The translations under genes were made by a program, and so were the position numbers. From Pontibacter rufus (lineage in GTDB: Bacteria > Bacteroidota > Bacteroidia > Cytophagales > Hymenobacteraceae), in the NCBI RefSeq assembly GCF_015694705.1, contig NZ_JADQDR010000001.1:558001-622000 (forward strand): a stretch of 64,000 nt of DNA, given 5' to 3'. The notes beneath the pieces are model-generated. The model was not told the origin of the DNA. It was given only the letters and a program-made list of their open reading frames with translations, and searched no databases. Of this stretch, positions 51,515 to 58,984 are shown one piece after another; positions within the stretch are counted from its first letter, which is position 1, and each line of letters starts with the position of its first letter.

Positions 51515-52798
51515 TTATTCCTCTTCCTGCTGTTTCCCTCTCGATGCATCTGCCAGGTGCCGATAGCCGTTCTCCACCATCACAATCGCATCGTCCACGA
51601 TAACTCCTATAGACAGGGCAATGCCGGTGAGCGACATGATGTTGGAGGAGATGCCGAAGGCGTTGAGCAGGATAAAGCCGATGGCCACAGCAAGCGGCAG
51701 CTGGATCATGATCACCAGGGCGCTGCGCCAGTGGAAGAGGAACAGGAACACGACCAGCGCGGCCACAATCATCTCCTCTATTAAGGTGTGCTTGATAGAG
51801 TCTATGCTTTCGTTGATGAGGCCGCTGCGATCATAGACGATGTTGAATTTCACGCCTTCAGGCAGGCCTTTGGACAGTTCTTTCATTTTCGTCTTCACGT
51901 TGGCTATCACGTCAGCTGCGTTTTCACCGTAACGCATTACCACAATGCCGCCCACGGCCTCGCCTTCGCCGTTCAGGTCGAAAATGCCCAGCCGGCTTTC
52001 GCCCGTCATCTGCACGGTAGCCACGTCTTTTATCCGCACGGGAATAGTATTGTTGGTAGCGATGGCAATATTTTCGATCTCCTCTAGTGATTGCAGATAG
52101 CCCGTTGTTTTGACGATGTAGCCGATGCTGGAAAGCTCGAACTTGCGGCCGCCGGCCTCGTTGTTGTTGGCGCGCACCGCCTGTATTACCTGCGGCACGG
52201 TGAGGTTATAGTAGGTGAGCTTGTTGGGGTCTATCGTTACCTGATACTGCTTTTGAAAGCCGCCGAAGGAAGCTACTTCGCTTACGCCGGGCACGTTCTG
52301 CAAGCCGAACTTCACGTACCAGTCCTGCACGGCACGCAGCTCGCCCAGGTCCATTCCCGGCGCATCCAAAGTATACCATAGGATATGGCCCACGCCGGTG
52401 CCATCGGGGCCGAGGGTGGGAGAGACGCCGTCGGGCAGCATGTTTCCGATGCTGCTTAGGCGCTCCAGCACCCGCTCCCGTGCCCAGTAAATGTCGGTGT
52501 CGTCCTCAAAAATGACATAGATAAAACTCATGCCGAACATGGAGGCGCCCCGCACATACTTGACCTGGGGCAGGCCCTGCAGGTTGGTTACCAGCGGATA
52601 CGTTATCTGGTCCTCCATAATCTGGGGGCTGCGGCCCATCCACTCGGTAAAAACAATTACCTGGTTCTCCGACAGGTCAGGGATGGCGTCTACTTTGTTT
52701 GTCTGCACGGAATAAACGCCCCAGCCAAACATGCCTGCTGCAATGAGCAGGATCATTATTCTGTTGTGGAGCGAAAAAGATATTAGCTTCTCAATCAT
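51515..52798 (-). CDS. cusA: CusA-type RND permease, N-terminal half
   Basis: About 427 residues from ATG 52798 (MIEKLISFSLHNRIMILLIA); the ATG at 52840 is less likely. It covers helix 1, porter domain 1 and helices 2-4 with the proton-relay Asp pair IGVIVDDAIVMVENG, ending DASRGKQQEEE. Downstream, after two in-frame stops, the same frame resumes with the C-terminal half. RND pumps of the HME type move Cu(I)/Ag(I) from periplasm to outside with proton energy. Confidence 0.88.
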   Translation of the reverse strand: MIEKLISFSLHNRIMILLIAAGMFGWGVYSVQTNKVDAIPDLSENQVIVFTEWMGRSPQIMEDQITYPLVTNLQGLPQVKYVRGASMFGMSFIYVIFEDDTDIYWARERVLERLSSIGNMLPDGVSPTLGPDGTGVGHILWYTLDAPGMDLGELRAVQDWYVKFGLQNVPGVSEVASFGGFQKQYQVTIDPNKLTYYNLTVPQVIQAVRANNNEAGGRKFELSSIGYIVKTTGYLQSLEEIENIAIATNNTIPVRIKDVATVQMTGESRLGIFDLNGEGEAVGGIVVMRYGENAADVIANVKTKMKELSKGLPEGVKFNIVYDRSGLINESIDSIKHTLIEEMIVAALVVFLFLFHWRSALVIMIQLPLAVAIGFILLNAFGISSNIMSLTGIALSIGVIVDDAIVMVENGYRHLADASRGKQQEEE

Positions 52799-52970
52799 GA
52801 AATTATAAATTAACCTATAAAGGAAGTATAAACTGGCCACTTAGGCAGTGGCAGTAAGAAGTGGTGCCCTAAGTATAATGTACAGGTATGGCCATGCAAC
52901 ATCCGTGGCAAAGTATAGCCTATAGCCACAGAAATTCAGCATGCCACAGGGGCACTAAAAGCCTGAAAGG

Positions 52971-53402
52971 TTAAAGAAGGAAGGATTGCACCAGCACCGA
53001 AATGTCGCGGGCCAGCGGGGGAGACGTATAAAGTGCGTAAGCAGGTGTTGTGGCTGCCTCGGGAACAAACAGCTGAAGTATAACAGCTTTGACAGCAGCT
53101 ATAAATTTGATGTCTAACGCCCTATGCAGGGTGACTTTTGTGTCAGAGCCCGCGTCGAGGCGCTTCATTACGAAGCTATGATTTTCGCAGCAGTGACTGT
53201 CTTTCGCCTGTTTATGCTGTTTCTTTAGGCAAGGAGGCAGCTCTTGCTGCTTTGGGTCCATGGAGCAAGGCTGTGCCTTCCCCAATAGGCTTATATCCTG
53301 AATCTCTCCACCGCATACATGCATGCCCACCGCCATACCCGTCGAAGAGACGAGCACCAGTAGCGCAAGGGTAAGCAGTATGATTTGGCGGTATAGTTTC
53401 AT
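52971..53402 (-). CDS. HYC_CC_PP-type small secreted protein
   Basis: About 143 residues from ATG 53402 (MKLYRQIILLTLALLVLVSS). After the signal peptide come HVCGGEI, CLKKQHKQAKDSHCCENHSF and a C-terminal YTSPPLARDISVLVQ. This order of H-x-C, CC, and PP matches the HYC_CC_PP family of Bacteroidota, found beside Cus pumps. Likely a periplasmic copper binder. First gene of the cus operon, 55-65 bases downstream of operator C. Confidence 0.8.
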   Translation of the reverse strand: MKLYRQIILLTLALLVLVSSTGMAVGMHVCGGEIQDISLLGKAQPCSMDPKQQELPPCLKKQHKQAKDSHCCENHSFVMKRLDAGSDTKVTLHRALDIKFIAAVKAVILQLFVPEAATTPAYALYTSPPLARDISVLVQSFLL

Positions 53403-53465
53403 TTGAATCAACAGTAACTAATTGTTTCAGGATACAAATTTAAGGAATGATGTATGTTAATTTAT

Positions 53466-53500
53466 TACATAATTGTTAATTCCTTTTACATATTTATTGG
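53466..53500 (-). promoter_or_regulatory. tandem TACATA operator C (upstream of cus operon)
   Basis: TACATAATTGTTA (53466) and TACATATTTATTG (53487), 21 bases apart, directly upstream of the HYC_CC_PP gene. Less perfect than A but with the same TACATA core and the same spacing. Confidence 0.55.
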
Positions 53501-53573
53501 GCACTGTGGCTCCGGCCATGCTGACATCAACGATAAACACATCATATTTTATTGAGCATTGCCATATATAGTT

Positions 53574-53610
53574 AAGTATTTGCTTAAATACTTTAGTTAT
53601 GATATCTTTG
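53574..53610 (+). promoter_or_regulatory. mer-type promoter with overlapping ArsR operator
   Basis: TTTG at 53579, 20 bases, TATCTTTG at 53603-53610. The inverted repeat AAGTATTT-GCTT-AAATACTT (53574-53593) overlaps the -33 box, so the ArsR protein encoded next could block RNA polymerase there. Confidence 0.6.
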
Positions 53611-53626
53611 TTGTATAAATTTGAAA

Positions 53627-53998
53627 ATGAAAGAAGACAAAACGTGTATTCGGGTATATGCCGACAGGAAAAGGCTACAGCTGTGCGCTGAGAAGCTGAA
53701 CTCAGCAGGGACCATAATTCAGGCGTTAAGCCAGGTGCTCAGCCTGGCCGGTAGTGAGACGAGGCTGAAGATTCTCTACCTGCTGGAGGAGGAAGGCGAG
53801 CTCTGCGTGTGCGACCTGAGCGACGTGCTGCAAATGACGATGCCTGCCGTATCGCAGCAGCTGCGCAAGCTCAAAGACGGTAGCATCATCCAAAGCAAAA
53901 AGGTGGGCCAGACGATCTTTTACTCCCTCCGGCAGGAACGTCTGGAAATCATAAAGCCCCTTTTCCAGCACATTAACAGTAAAACAGTAAAAGTATAA
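53627..53998 (+). CDS. ArsR/SmtB-family metal-responsive repressor (mer operon)
   Basis: 123 residues from ATG 53627. Winged-helix: LSLAGSETRLKILYLLEEEG, then ELCVCDLSDVLQMTMPAVSQ and HLRKLKDG-type wing (LRKLKDGSIIQSKKVGQTIF). The CVC in helix alpha3 (LCVCDL) is the usual ArsR metal site. It precedes MerTP by 9 bases, so it likely senses Hg(II), though As(III) or Cd(II) are possible. It has an overlapping operator. Confidence 0.88.
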   Translation: MKEDKTCIRVYADRKRLQLCAEKLNSAGTIIQALSQVLSLAGSETRLKILYLLEEEGELCVCDLSDVLQMTMPAVSQQLRKLKDGSIIQSKKVGQTIFYSLRQERLEIIKPLFQHINSKTVKV

Positions 53999-54007
53999 GA
54001 ATTTATT

Positions 54008-54616
54008 ATGAAAGCATCCTCTGTAAAACTTATGGGAACTGGTTTGTCAGCTGCCCTTCTGGCCTCCCTTTGCTGCATCGCACCACTACTGGCACTTGTG
54101 GGCGGCGCGACTGGTGCCATTTCCGCTTTCGGATGGGTGGAGCCTTTCAGGCCCTATCTGATAGCCATTACCCTTGTGGTGCTGGCGATGGCCTGGTACC
54201 AGCGGCTGCAGGCAAACAAAGCAACCACTGCCTGCGGCTGTGAAGAGGATGCGAAGCGGGCGTTCTGGAAATCAAACAAATTCCTACTGGTAATAAGTTG
54301 CATGGCACTGCTCCTGCTTGCTTTTCCCGAGTACGCGGGCGCGCTCTACAGACAACCTGAAGCCATGGCTGCCAGCGTGCAGACAAATTTCATGAAAACT
54401 GTGAAGCTTGAGGTAAAAGGCATGAGTTGCGAGGGCTGCGAAGCGCATGTGAACCGGGAGGTAGGAAAGTTAGCAGGTGTTTTTAGTGTGAGCACCTTCT
54501 ATGAGAAAGGCAGTGCCGTTGTGAAATACGATAGCACGAAAGTGCAGCCGGCGCAGATACTGCAAGCAGCCAGGAAAACAGGTTACACCGTGGTCCTAGA
54601 AGAAAAGAAACCATAA
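54008..54616 (+). CDS. mercuric transport protein MerT-MerP fusion
   Basis: A 202-residue protein. Residues 1-120 are MerT-like: three helices with SLCCIAPLLALVGG near residue 21 (Hg-accepting Cys pair) and a CGC loop near 78. Residues ~133-202 are an HMA/MerP domain (VKGMSCEGCEAHV, RKTGYTVVL). It takes Hg(II) from the periplasmic side and passes it inward. No mercuric reductase gene is visible in this window. Its stop overlaps the next gene's start as TAATG. Confidence 0.88.
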   Translation: MKASSVKLMGTGLSAALLASLCCIAPLLALVGGATGAISAFGWVEPFRPYLIAITLVVLAMAWYQRLQANKATTACGCEEDAKRAFWKSNKFLLVISCMALLLLAFPEYAGALYRQPEAMAASVQTNFMKTVKLEVKGMSCEGCEAHVNREVGKLAGVFSVSTFYEKGSAVVKYDSTKVQPAQILQAARKTGYTVVLEEKKP

Positions 54617-54825
54617 TGGGAGGAACGAAAACAGTTTCTGTGCTTACCTGTCCGGCATGCGGGCACAGCAAAGAAGAGCAGATGCCAACGGATGCCTGCC
54701 AGTACTTTTATGAGTGTACAAACTGCCAGACAGTACTGAAGCCCAAGCCCGGAGACTGCTGCGTGTACTGCTCCTACGGCACGGTGTCCTGCCCACCCGT
54801 GCAGCAAAACAAAAGCTGCTGCTAG
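54616..54825 (+). CDS. GDCCVxC-type zinc-ribbon protein
   Basis: 69 residues with four Cys pairs: CPAC, CTNC, GDCCVYCSYG and a C-terminal CC. The GDCCVxC motif is diagnostic of a family that often follows merTP and sometimes has selenocysteine in place of one Cys. Here both are Cys. Possibly passes Hg or acts as a thiol buffer. Translationally coupled to MerTP. Confidence 0.83.
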   Translation: MGGTKTVSVLTCPACGHSKEEQMPTDACQYFYECTNCQTVLKPKPGDCCVYCSYGTVSCPPVQQNKSCC

Positions 54826-54919
54826 CTTTTGTATCCTGATCCGGGAGAGACCTGTATTACTACGATTCGCTAGAATAGGGAAGTAGGAGCTGTTCTCTGC
54901 TGCCGTCCGGGTCCATATT

Positions 54920-55693
54920 TCAGTAAGCCCTTCGCAGCATATCAGCGTATGCGTTTGGCAGGGGACTTTCTTCCACGGCTCTTGCAGCCTTCTCCACATC
55001 ATATTTAAAGCGCACAAATTCAACCTTTATGCTTTCTTGTATGATTGTACTTGCATTTTCTTGAATGGTCAGGATAGCGTAGCAGCCTCTTGTATCGCCG
55101 TCCTTGGGCTTACCGGCAGAGCCGATATTGATAGCATGCCGGTAGTGGATGATGCCTTCTTTTTCCTCCTCGAGTATGCGGTGAAAAGGCTTATGCGTGT
55201 GCCCAAAGCATAAAATGTTTGCATTGGCTTGCTGCATAATCCGGAGTAAGCTTTTCTCCTCCCTGTCTTCGAACAGATACTCATTTATCTTACGTGGGCT
55301 GCCATGCACCAACAGCATGTTCATCTGGTCATTGTTGAGCTGGTATTCCACCCTGATGTGGGCAGGCAGCGTGCGCAGGTAATTCCGCTCCGTCGGCTGC
55401 ATCAGCTCATTAGTATAAGAAATGGAAACTTTGCCCATCGTTTTGTCCTCGTCTGTTTTGTACGCGCAGCCGCATTCATCGCTTGTGCGGCCAATGCCGT
55501 AATCATAGTTTCCGGCTATGGTCGGGATGCCTCTCCGGCGTATTTCATTTATCACTTCGTTTGGCCAGATGTTATACCCTACCAGGTCGCCGAGGCAGTA
55601 AGTGGCATCTATGGCCCTGGTTTCCATATCGGCAAACATGGCTTCCAGCGCGGGCAGGTTGGCGTGTATATCTGAAAAAAGTGCAATTTTCAT
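54920..55693 (-). CDS. metallophosphoesterase
   Basis: A 257-residue calcineurin-like phosphoesterase with FSDIHANLPALEAM near residue 5, GDLVGYNIWPNEV near 35, AGNYDYG near 58, VHGSPRKINEYL near 124 and CFGHTHKPFH near 160. It is a binuclear metal phosphatase or phosphodiesterase of the YfcE-like group. Sits between the mer and ars genes; no special link. Confidence 0.87.
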   Translation of the reverse strand: MKIALFSDIHANLPALEAMFADMETRAIDATYCLGDLVGYNIWPNEVINEIRRRGIPTIAGNYDYGIGRTSDECGCAYKTDEDKTMGKVSISYTNELMQPTERNYLRTLPAHIRVEYQLNNDQMNMLLVHGSPRKINEYLFEDREEKSLLRIMQQANANILCFGHTHKPFHRILEEEKEGIIHYRHAINIGSAGKPKDGDTRGCYAILTIQENASTIIQESIKVEFVRFKYDVEKAARAVEESPLPNAYADMLRRAY

Positions 55694-55774
55694 AAAGACT
55701 GATTTTAGAATAGATAAGATAAATTTATTTGAAATAGATGGACGGCTAACAACTGAGAAAGAAGTATAGTCTGG

Positions 55775-56863
55775 CTATTTATTTGCTGGCGCGTGTTCCG
55801 GAAGTTTTGGGCTATACCACTTTTTCCGGAGCCAGAAAGCCACGTTGACCAGGGCTATCAGGGCCGGAACTTCGACCAGCGGCCCCACTACGCCCGCAAA
55901 CGCCTGACCGGAGTTAAGGCCAAAAACAGCAATGGCCACCGCAATGGCCAGCTCGAAATTGTTGCCCGACGCCGTGAAAGCTACGGAAGCGTTTTCCGCG
56001 TAGTTGGCCCCGACCGCCTTGCCTACAAAGAAACTCACCAGAAACATGATGGCAAAGTATATCACCAGCGGCACCGCGATGCGCAGCACATCAAACGGTA
56101 TCGAAACAATTAACTCGCCTTTTAGGCTGAACATGACCACGATGGTGAACAGCAGCGCAACAAGTGTGATGGGGGAGATGGCAGGTATAAACTTTGCCTC
56201 ATACCATTCCTGCCCTTTTATGCGTATCAGCAACACCCGCCCCACAATGCCTGCCATAAAGGGAATGCCCAGGTATACAGCGACACTTTCGGCCACGGTA
56301 GCCACTGAGATATCCACAATGGCCCCTTCAAAACCCAGGAGCGGCGGGAGCTTGGTGATGAAGAGCCAGGCATAAAAGCTGTACAGGAGCACCTGGAAAA
56401 TGCTGTTCAGCGCTACCAAGCCCGCAGCATATTCCCTGCTGCCGTCCGCCAACTCGTTCCAGACCAGCACCATGGCAATGCAACGTGCCAGGCCAATTAG
56501 GATCAGGCCCGTCATATACGCCGGGTAATCCCGCAGGAAAACAATGGCTAGCCCAAACATGAGCAGTGGCCCTATTACCCAGTTCAGCAACAGCGAGAGC
56601 GTGATGACCTTTACATTCCGGAAGACCTTTGGCAGAGGCCGGTAATTTACCTTTGCCAGCGGCGGGTACATCATCAGAATAAGTCCGATGGCGATAGGAA
56701 TATTGGTAGACCCACTGGAAAAGGAGTTGATGTAGGCGGAGCTCTCGGGCCAAAAATAGCCGATGGCCACGCCAAGCAGCATCGCCAGGAAAATCCAAAG
56801 CGTGAGGTAGCGATCCAGAAAGCCTAGCTTTTTACGGTTATAGGCAGGGGCGCAGTGTTCCAT
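55775..56863 (-). CDS. arsB: arsenite efflux permease, ACR3 type
   Basis: A 362-residue, ten-helix BASS-family protein. [11 protein letters not shown] near residue 36, [20 protein letters not shown] near 125 (the ACR3 Cys site), and [20 protein letters not shown] near 280. It exports As(III). Located downstream of arsM, with which it is likely co-expressed. Confidence 0.9.
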   Translation of the reverse strand: MEHCAPAYNRKKLGFLDRYLTLWIFLAMLLGVAIGYFWPESSAYINSFSSGSTNIPIAIGLILMMYPPLAKVNYRPLPKVFRNVKVITLSLLLNWVIGPLLMFGLAIVFLRDYPAYMTGLILIGLARCIAMVLVWNELADGSREYAAGLVALNSIFQVLLYSFYAWLFITKLPPLLGFEGAIVDISVATVAESVAVYLGIPFMAGIVGRVLLIRIKGQEWYEAKFIPAISPITLVALLFTIVVMFSLKGELIVSIPFDVLRIAVPLVIYFAIMFLVSFFVGKAVGANYAENASVAFTASGNNFELAIAVAIAVFGLNSGQAFAGVVGPLVEVPALIALVNVAFWLRKKWYSPKLPEHAPANK

Positions 56864-56893
56864 GATTTAAGATAAAGTATAGAATAGATTTGA

Positions 56894-56937
56894 GCTAAAG
56901 TATAAGCCCCGCAAGCGGGCGGGGCTTATACTTTAGC
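56894..56937. terminator. 19-bp perfect hairpin at the arsM end
   Basis: GCTAAAGTATAAGCCCCGC (56894-56912) and its complement (56919-56937), loop AAGCGG. It includes the arsM stop codon and stands between arsM and the permease gene, so it should reduce or end transcription before the ACR3 gene. Confidence 0.8.
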
Positions 56938-57778
56938 AGCAGCCGGAGCCCGGCGTGCAGGTGGCGCCTTCCAAAGGTTTGTCGCCATACACGCTGATGC
57001 TGAAGATGCCCGTGCTGCTCTCCCGGAATTTCTGAATTTCATTCTCATTCAGGTAATCCCTCAGGATTTCGTCCGGCACTTGTATGGCTTTTTCTTTCTG
57101 CATGGTTACATTTTCAAAGCCCGCCTCATGTATAATCTGCAGGTATTCCGCTTTCTGGATAGCGCCGGAAACGCAGCCCGCATACATCTCGCTCGCTTTG
57201 ATGATGCCCTGCGGCAACTCGCCCACCAGTACCACATCCGAAATGCTGAAATGGCCGCCCGGCTTTAGCACGCGGTAAGTTTCGGCAAAAGCTTTGCGCT
57301 TGTCCGGCACAAGGTTCAGCACACAATTGCTGATAACCACGTCGGCGCGATTCGCCGCAAGGGGCAACGCCTCGATTTCACCTTGCCGGAACTCTACATT
57401 GTTAAAATTAAGCTTGTCGGCATTCTCACGGGCTTTGGTTAGCATGGCTTCCGTCATATCCACGCCAATCACTTTGCCGCTTTCGCCGACGAGGGCACGG
57501 GCCACCAAGCAGTCGTTGCCTGCGCCGGAGCCGAGATCTACCACGGTGTCGCCTTTCCTAATTTGGGCAAATTCCGTGGGAAGGCCGCAGCCCAGGCCGA
57601 GATCGGCCTCCGGGCTGTAGCCTTCCAGCGAAGTGTAATTTTCAGCGAAAATGGCATAGTCTACGGTGCCGCAACCCGTGGCACCACAGCAGGAGGCCTC
57701 GTTCTGCTCCCTGCGCTGCTGTGCGATTTCGCTATACTTTTCTTTAACGATTTTCTTTAAATCTTCTGCGTTGTTCAT
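56933..57778 (-). CDS. arsM: arsenite methyltransferase ArsM
   Basis: A 281-residue protein. SAM motif VVDLGSGAGNDCLVARALVG near residue 79 and arsenic-binding Cys: CCGATGC near 29-35, ISNCVLNLVPD near 149, and MYAGCVSGAIQKAEYL near 197. ArsM turns As(III) to methylated forms. It carries a CTPGSGCC C-terminal tail. An ATCG-N8-CGAT operator lies just upstream. Confidence 0.92.
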   Translation of the reverse strand: MNNAEDLKKIVKEKYSEIAQQRREQNEASCCGATGCGTVDYAIFAENYTSLEGYSPEADLGLGCGLPTEFAQIRKGDTVVDLGSGAGNDCLVARALVGESGKVIGVDMTEAMLTKARENADKLNFNNVEFRQGEIEALPLAANRADVVISNCVLNLVPDKRKAFAETYRVLKPGGHFSISDVVLVGELPQGIIKASEMYAGCVSGAIQKAEYLQIIHEAGFENVTMQKEKAIQVPDEILRDYLNENEIQKFRESSTGIFSISVYGDKPLEGATCTPGSGCC

Positions 57779-57810
57779 AGGTTTATACTTTGGTTCTATA
57801 CTTTAATTAC

Positions 57811-57826
57811 ATCGTAATAATGCGAT
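57811..57826. promoter_or_regulatory. candidate ArsR operator at arsM
   Basis: ATCGTAATAATGCGAT has the half-sites ATCG and CGAT 8 bases apart, as in the operator at 58189. It lies 33 bases upstream of the arsM ATG and between arsM and arsR. Confidence 0.5.
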
Positions 57827-57844
57827 GAATAATGACAAAAAAAT

Positions 57845-58177
57845 TTAACAGCAGGAAGTATGACAGGGTTCATCGCCGGCAAACAGTACGGCCAGTGCCT
57901 GCTGTGCCTGTTTCCATTCCTGCGCATCGATGCAGTAGCAAACTTTTTTGCCTTCGATATCGCCCTTTATCAAGCCTGCCGCTTTTAGTTCTTTCAGGTG
58001 CTGCGACACTGTTGACTGCGACAGCGGCAGCTCCTCCACTATATCGCCGCAGATGCAGCTCCGGCGCTCCAGCAAAAGGCGGAATATAGCGATGCGGGCG
58101 GGGTGCGCCAGGGCCTTGGCATATTTGGCGACTGTTACGTCGGCTTGTGTAAACGCTGTTGTTTTAGATGCGCCCAT
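57845..58177 (-). CDS. arsR: arsenic-responsive ArsR repressor
   Basis: A 110-residue protein: [20 protein letters not shown], then [20 protein letters not shown] and [20 protein letters not shown]. The CIC pair in alpha3 is an As(III) site, with a C-terminal CHTSCC giving extra thiols. The gene is transcribed leftward, and its own promoter has a perfect inverted repeat at 58189-58208. It probably controls arsM and the permease. Confidence 0.9.
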   Translation of the reverse strand: MGASKTTAFTQADVTVAKYAKALAHPARIAIFRLLLERRSCICGDIVEELPLSQSTVSQHLKELKAAGLIKGDIEGKKVCYCIDAQEWKQAQQALAVLFAGDEPCHTSCC

Positions 58178-58188
58178 ACTTGTTTTTA

Positions 58189-58208
58189 TAATCGTAAAAT
58201 TACGATTA
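58189..58208. promoter_or_regulatory. ArsR operator at arsR
   Basis: TAATCGTAAAATTACGATTA is a perfect 9-bp inverted repeat with a 2-base centre, 12 bases upstream of the arsR start. The ATCG-N8-CGAT core is also found at 57811. Confidence 0.65.
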
Positions 58209-58293
58209 ATATTCGGATTTCAAATCAATAAATTAAAAAACATACAAGATATGGCACAGGCCAGTTTTAGAAGCCTCGCTATGGTAGTATCTG

Positions 58294-58316
58294 AACATGC
58301 AATGGCATTGCATGTT
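58294..58316 (+). promoter_or_regulatory. 23-base perfect palindrome upstream of the czc operon
   Basis: Arms AACATGCAATG and CATTGCATGTT around one G. A -7 box TACCTTTG follows at 58326-58333, and DUF6660 starts at 58340. Position over the -33 region suggests a repressor or MerR-like activator site. No regulator for it is recognised in the window. Confidence 0.6.
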
Positions 58317-58339
58317 TTTATTAGGTACCTTTGCCCTGA

Positions 58340-58660
58340 ATGAAGTCTATACTTTACATATTGGGTCTGCTTTTGCTGGCGCTTTCCCTGAAACCATGCC
58401 CGGACAAGGCAAGCGCGGTGCGCAGTGAAAGACAGGTAATGGCTGTAGCTGGTTTGCACCAGGACCATCAAGATAGCGGTGCGGACCGATGTTCCCCATT
58501 CTGCGCCTGCCATTGCTGCCATACTCACTACCAGCCACAAAATGCAGCGGTTCTTGAAGACGCATCTTCGCCTGAGGTAGGCCGTGAGGTAGCCTCATAC
58601 AGGAATAATTTCATTTCTTCTCTTTCCTATTCCATCTGGCAACCACCCAAGGTAGCCTAA
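58340..58660 (+). CDS. DUF6660 small secreted protein
   Basis: A 106-residue protein with a signal peptide (MKSILYILGLLLLALSLKPC), CSPFCACHCCHTH near residue 50, and a C-terminal ISSLSYSIWQPPKV. The order CSPFC.C.CC and IWQPP fits the DUF6660 family found before Cus/Czc pumps in Bacteroidota. Probably a periplasmic metal-handling protein. First gene of the czc operon. Confidence 0.83.
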   Translation: MKSILYILGLLLLALSLKPCPDKASAVRSERQVMAVAGLHQDHQDSGADRCSPFCACHCCHTHYQPQNAAVLEDASSPEVGREVASYRNNFISSLSYSIWQPPKVA

Positions 58661-58777
58661 TTCTTTTCCTTTTCTTTTTGTGGACAGGCTTGTACATACC
58701 CGGCATCGGTATGCGCATGTCCTATTATCCCCATCCATTCCATCCAAATCAGGAAATAAAAATCACACAAAATCAGA

Positions 58778-58978
58778 TTGAATTTAAATTTTGTCGATCG
58801 GAAATTGAAAAAACCAAATAAAAGCAAAGCTAACAACAGAAAGAAAACCAAGCAGAAGAAACAGATATACAGCTGGCGAAAGTTGCTAAAAATCATTGGG
58901 TTAGCAGTTGCAACCCTCTTGGCTGCTTTAGTTATCATAGCCAGAGTACATCATTTCTTCTCTATCCATATAAAATAA
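58778..58978 (+). CDS. doubtful 66-residue basic membrane protein
   Basis: From TTG 58778, a very Lys-rich cytosolic part (KLKKPNKSKANNRKKTKQKK) precedes one helix (LLKIIGLAVATLLAALVIIA) and a short His-bearing tail. It ends 6 bases before the CzcA start. Start codon and reality are uncertain. Confidence 0.35.
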   Translation: MNLNFVDRKLKKPNKSKANNRKKTKQKKQIYSWRKLLKIIGLAVATLLAALVIIARVHHFFSIHIK

Positions 58979-58984
58979 TCAAGT

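Noticed and set aside
58657..58938. Phe/Leu-rich frame on the minus strand between DUF6660 and the pump
   Set aside because: It is the complement of an A-rich, Lys-coding stretch and has no context as a gene.
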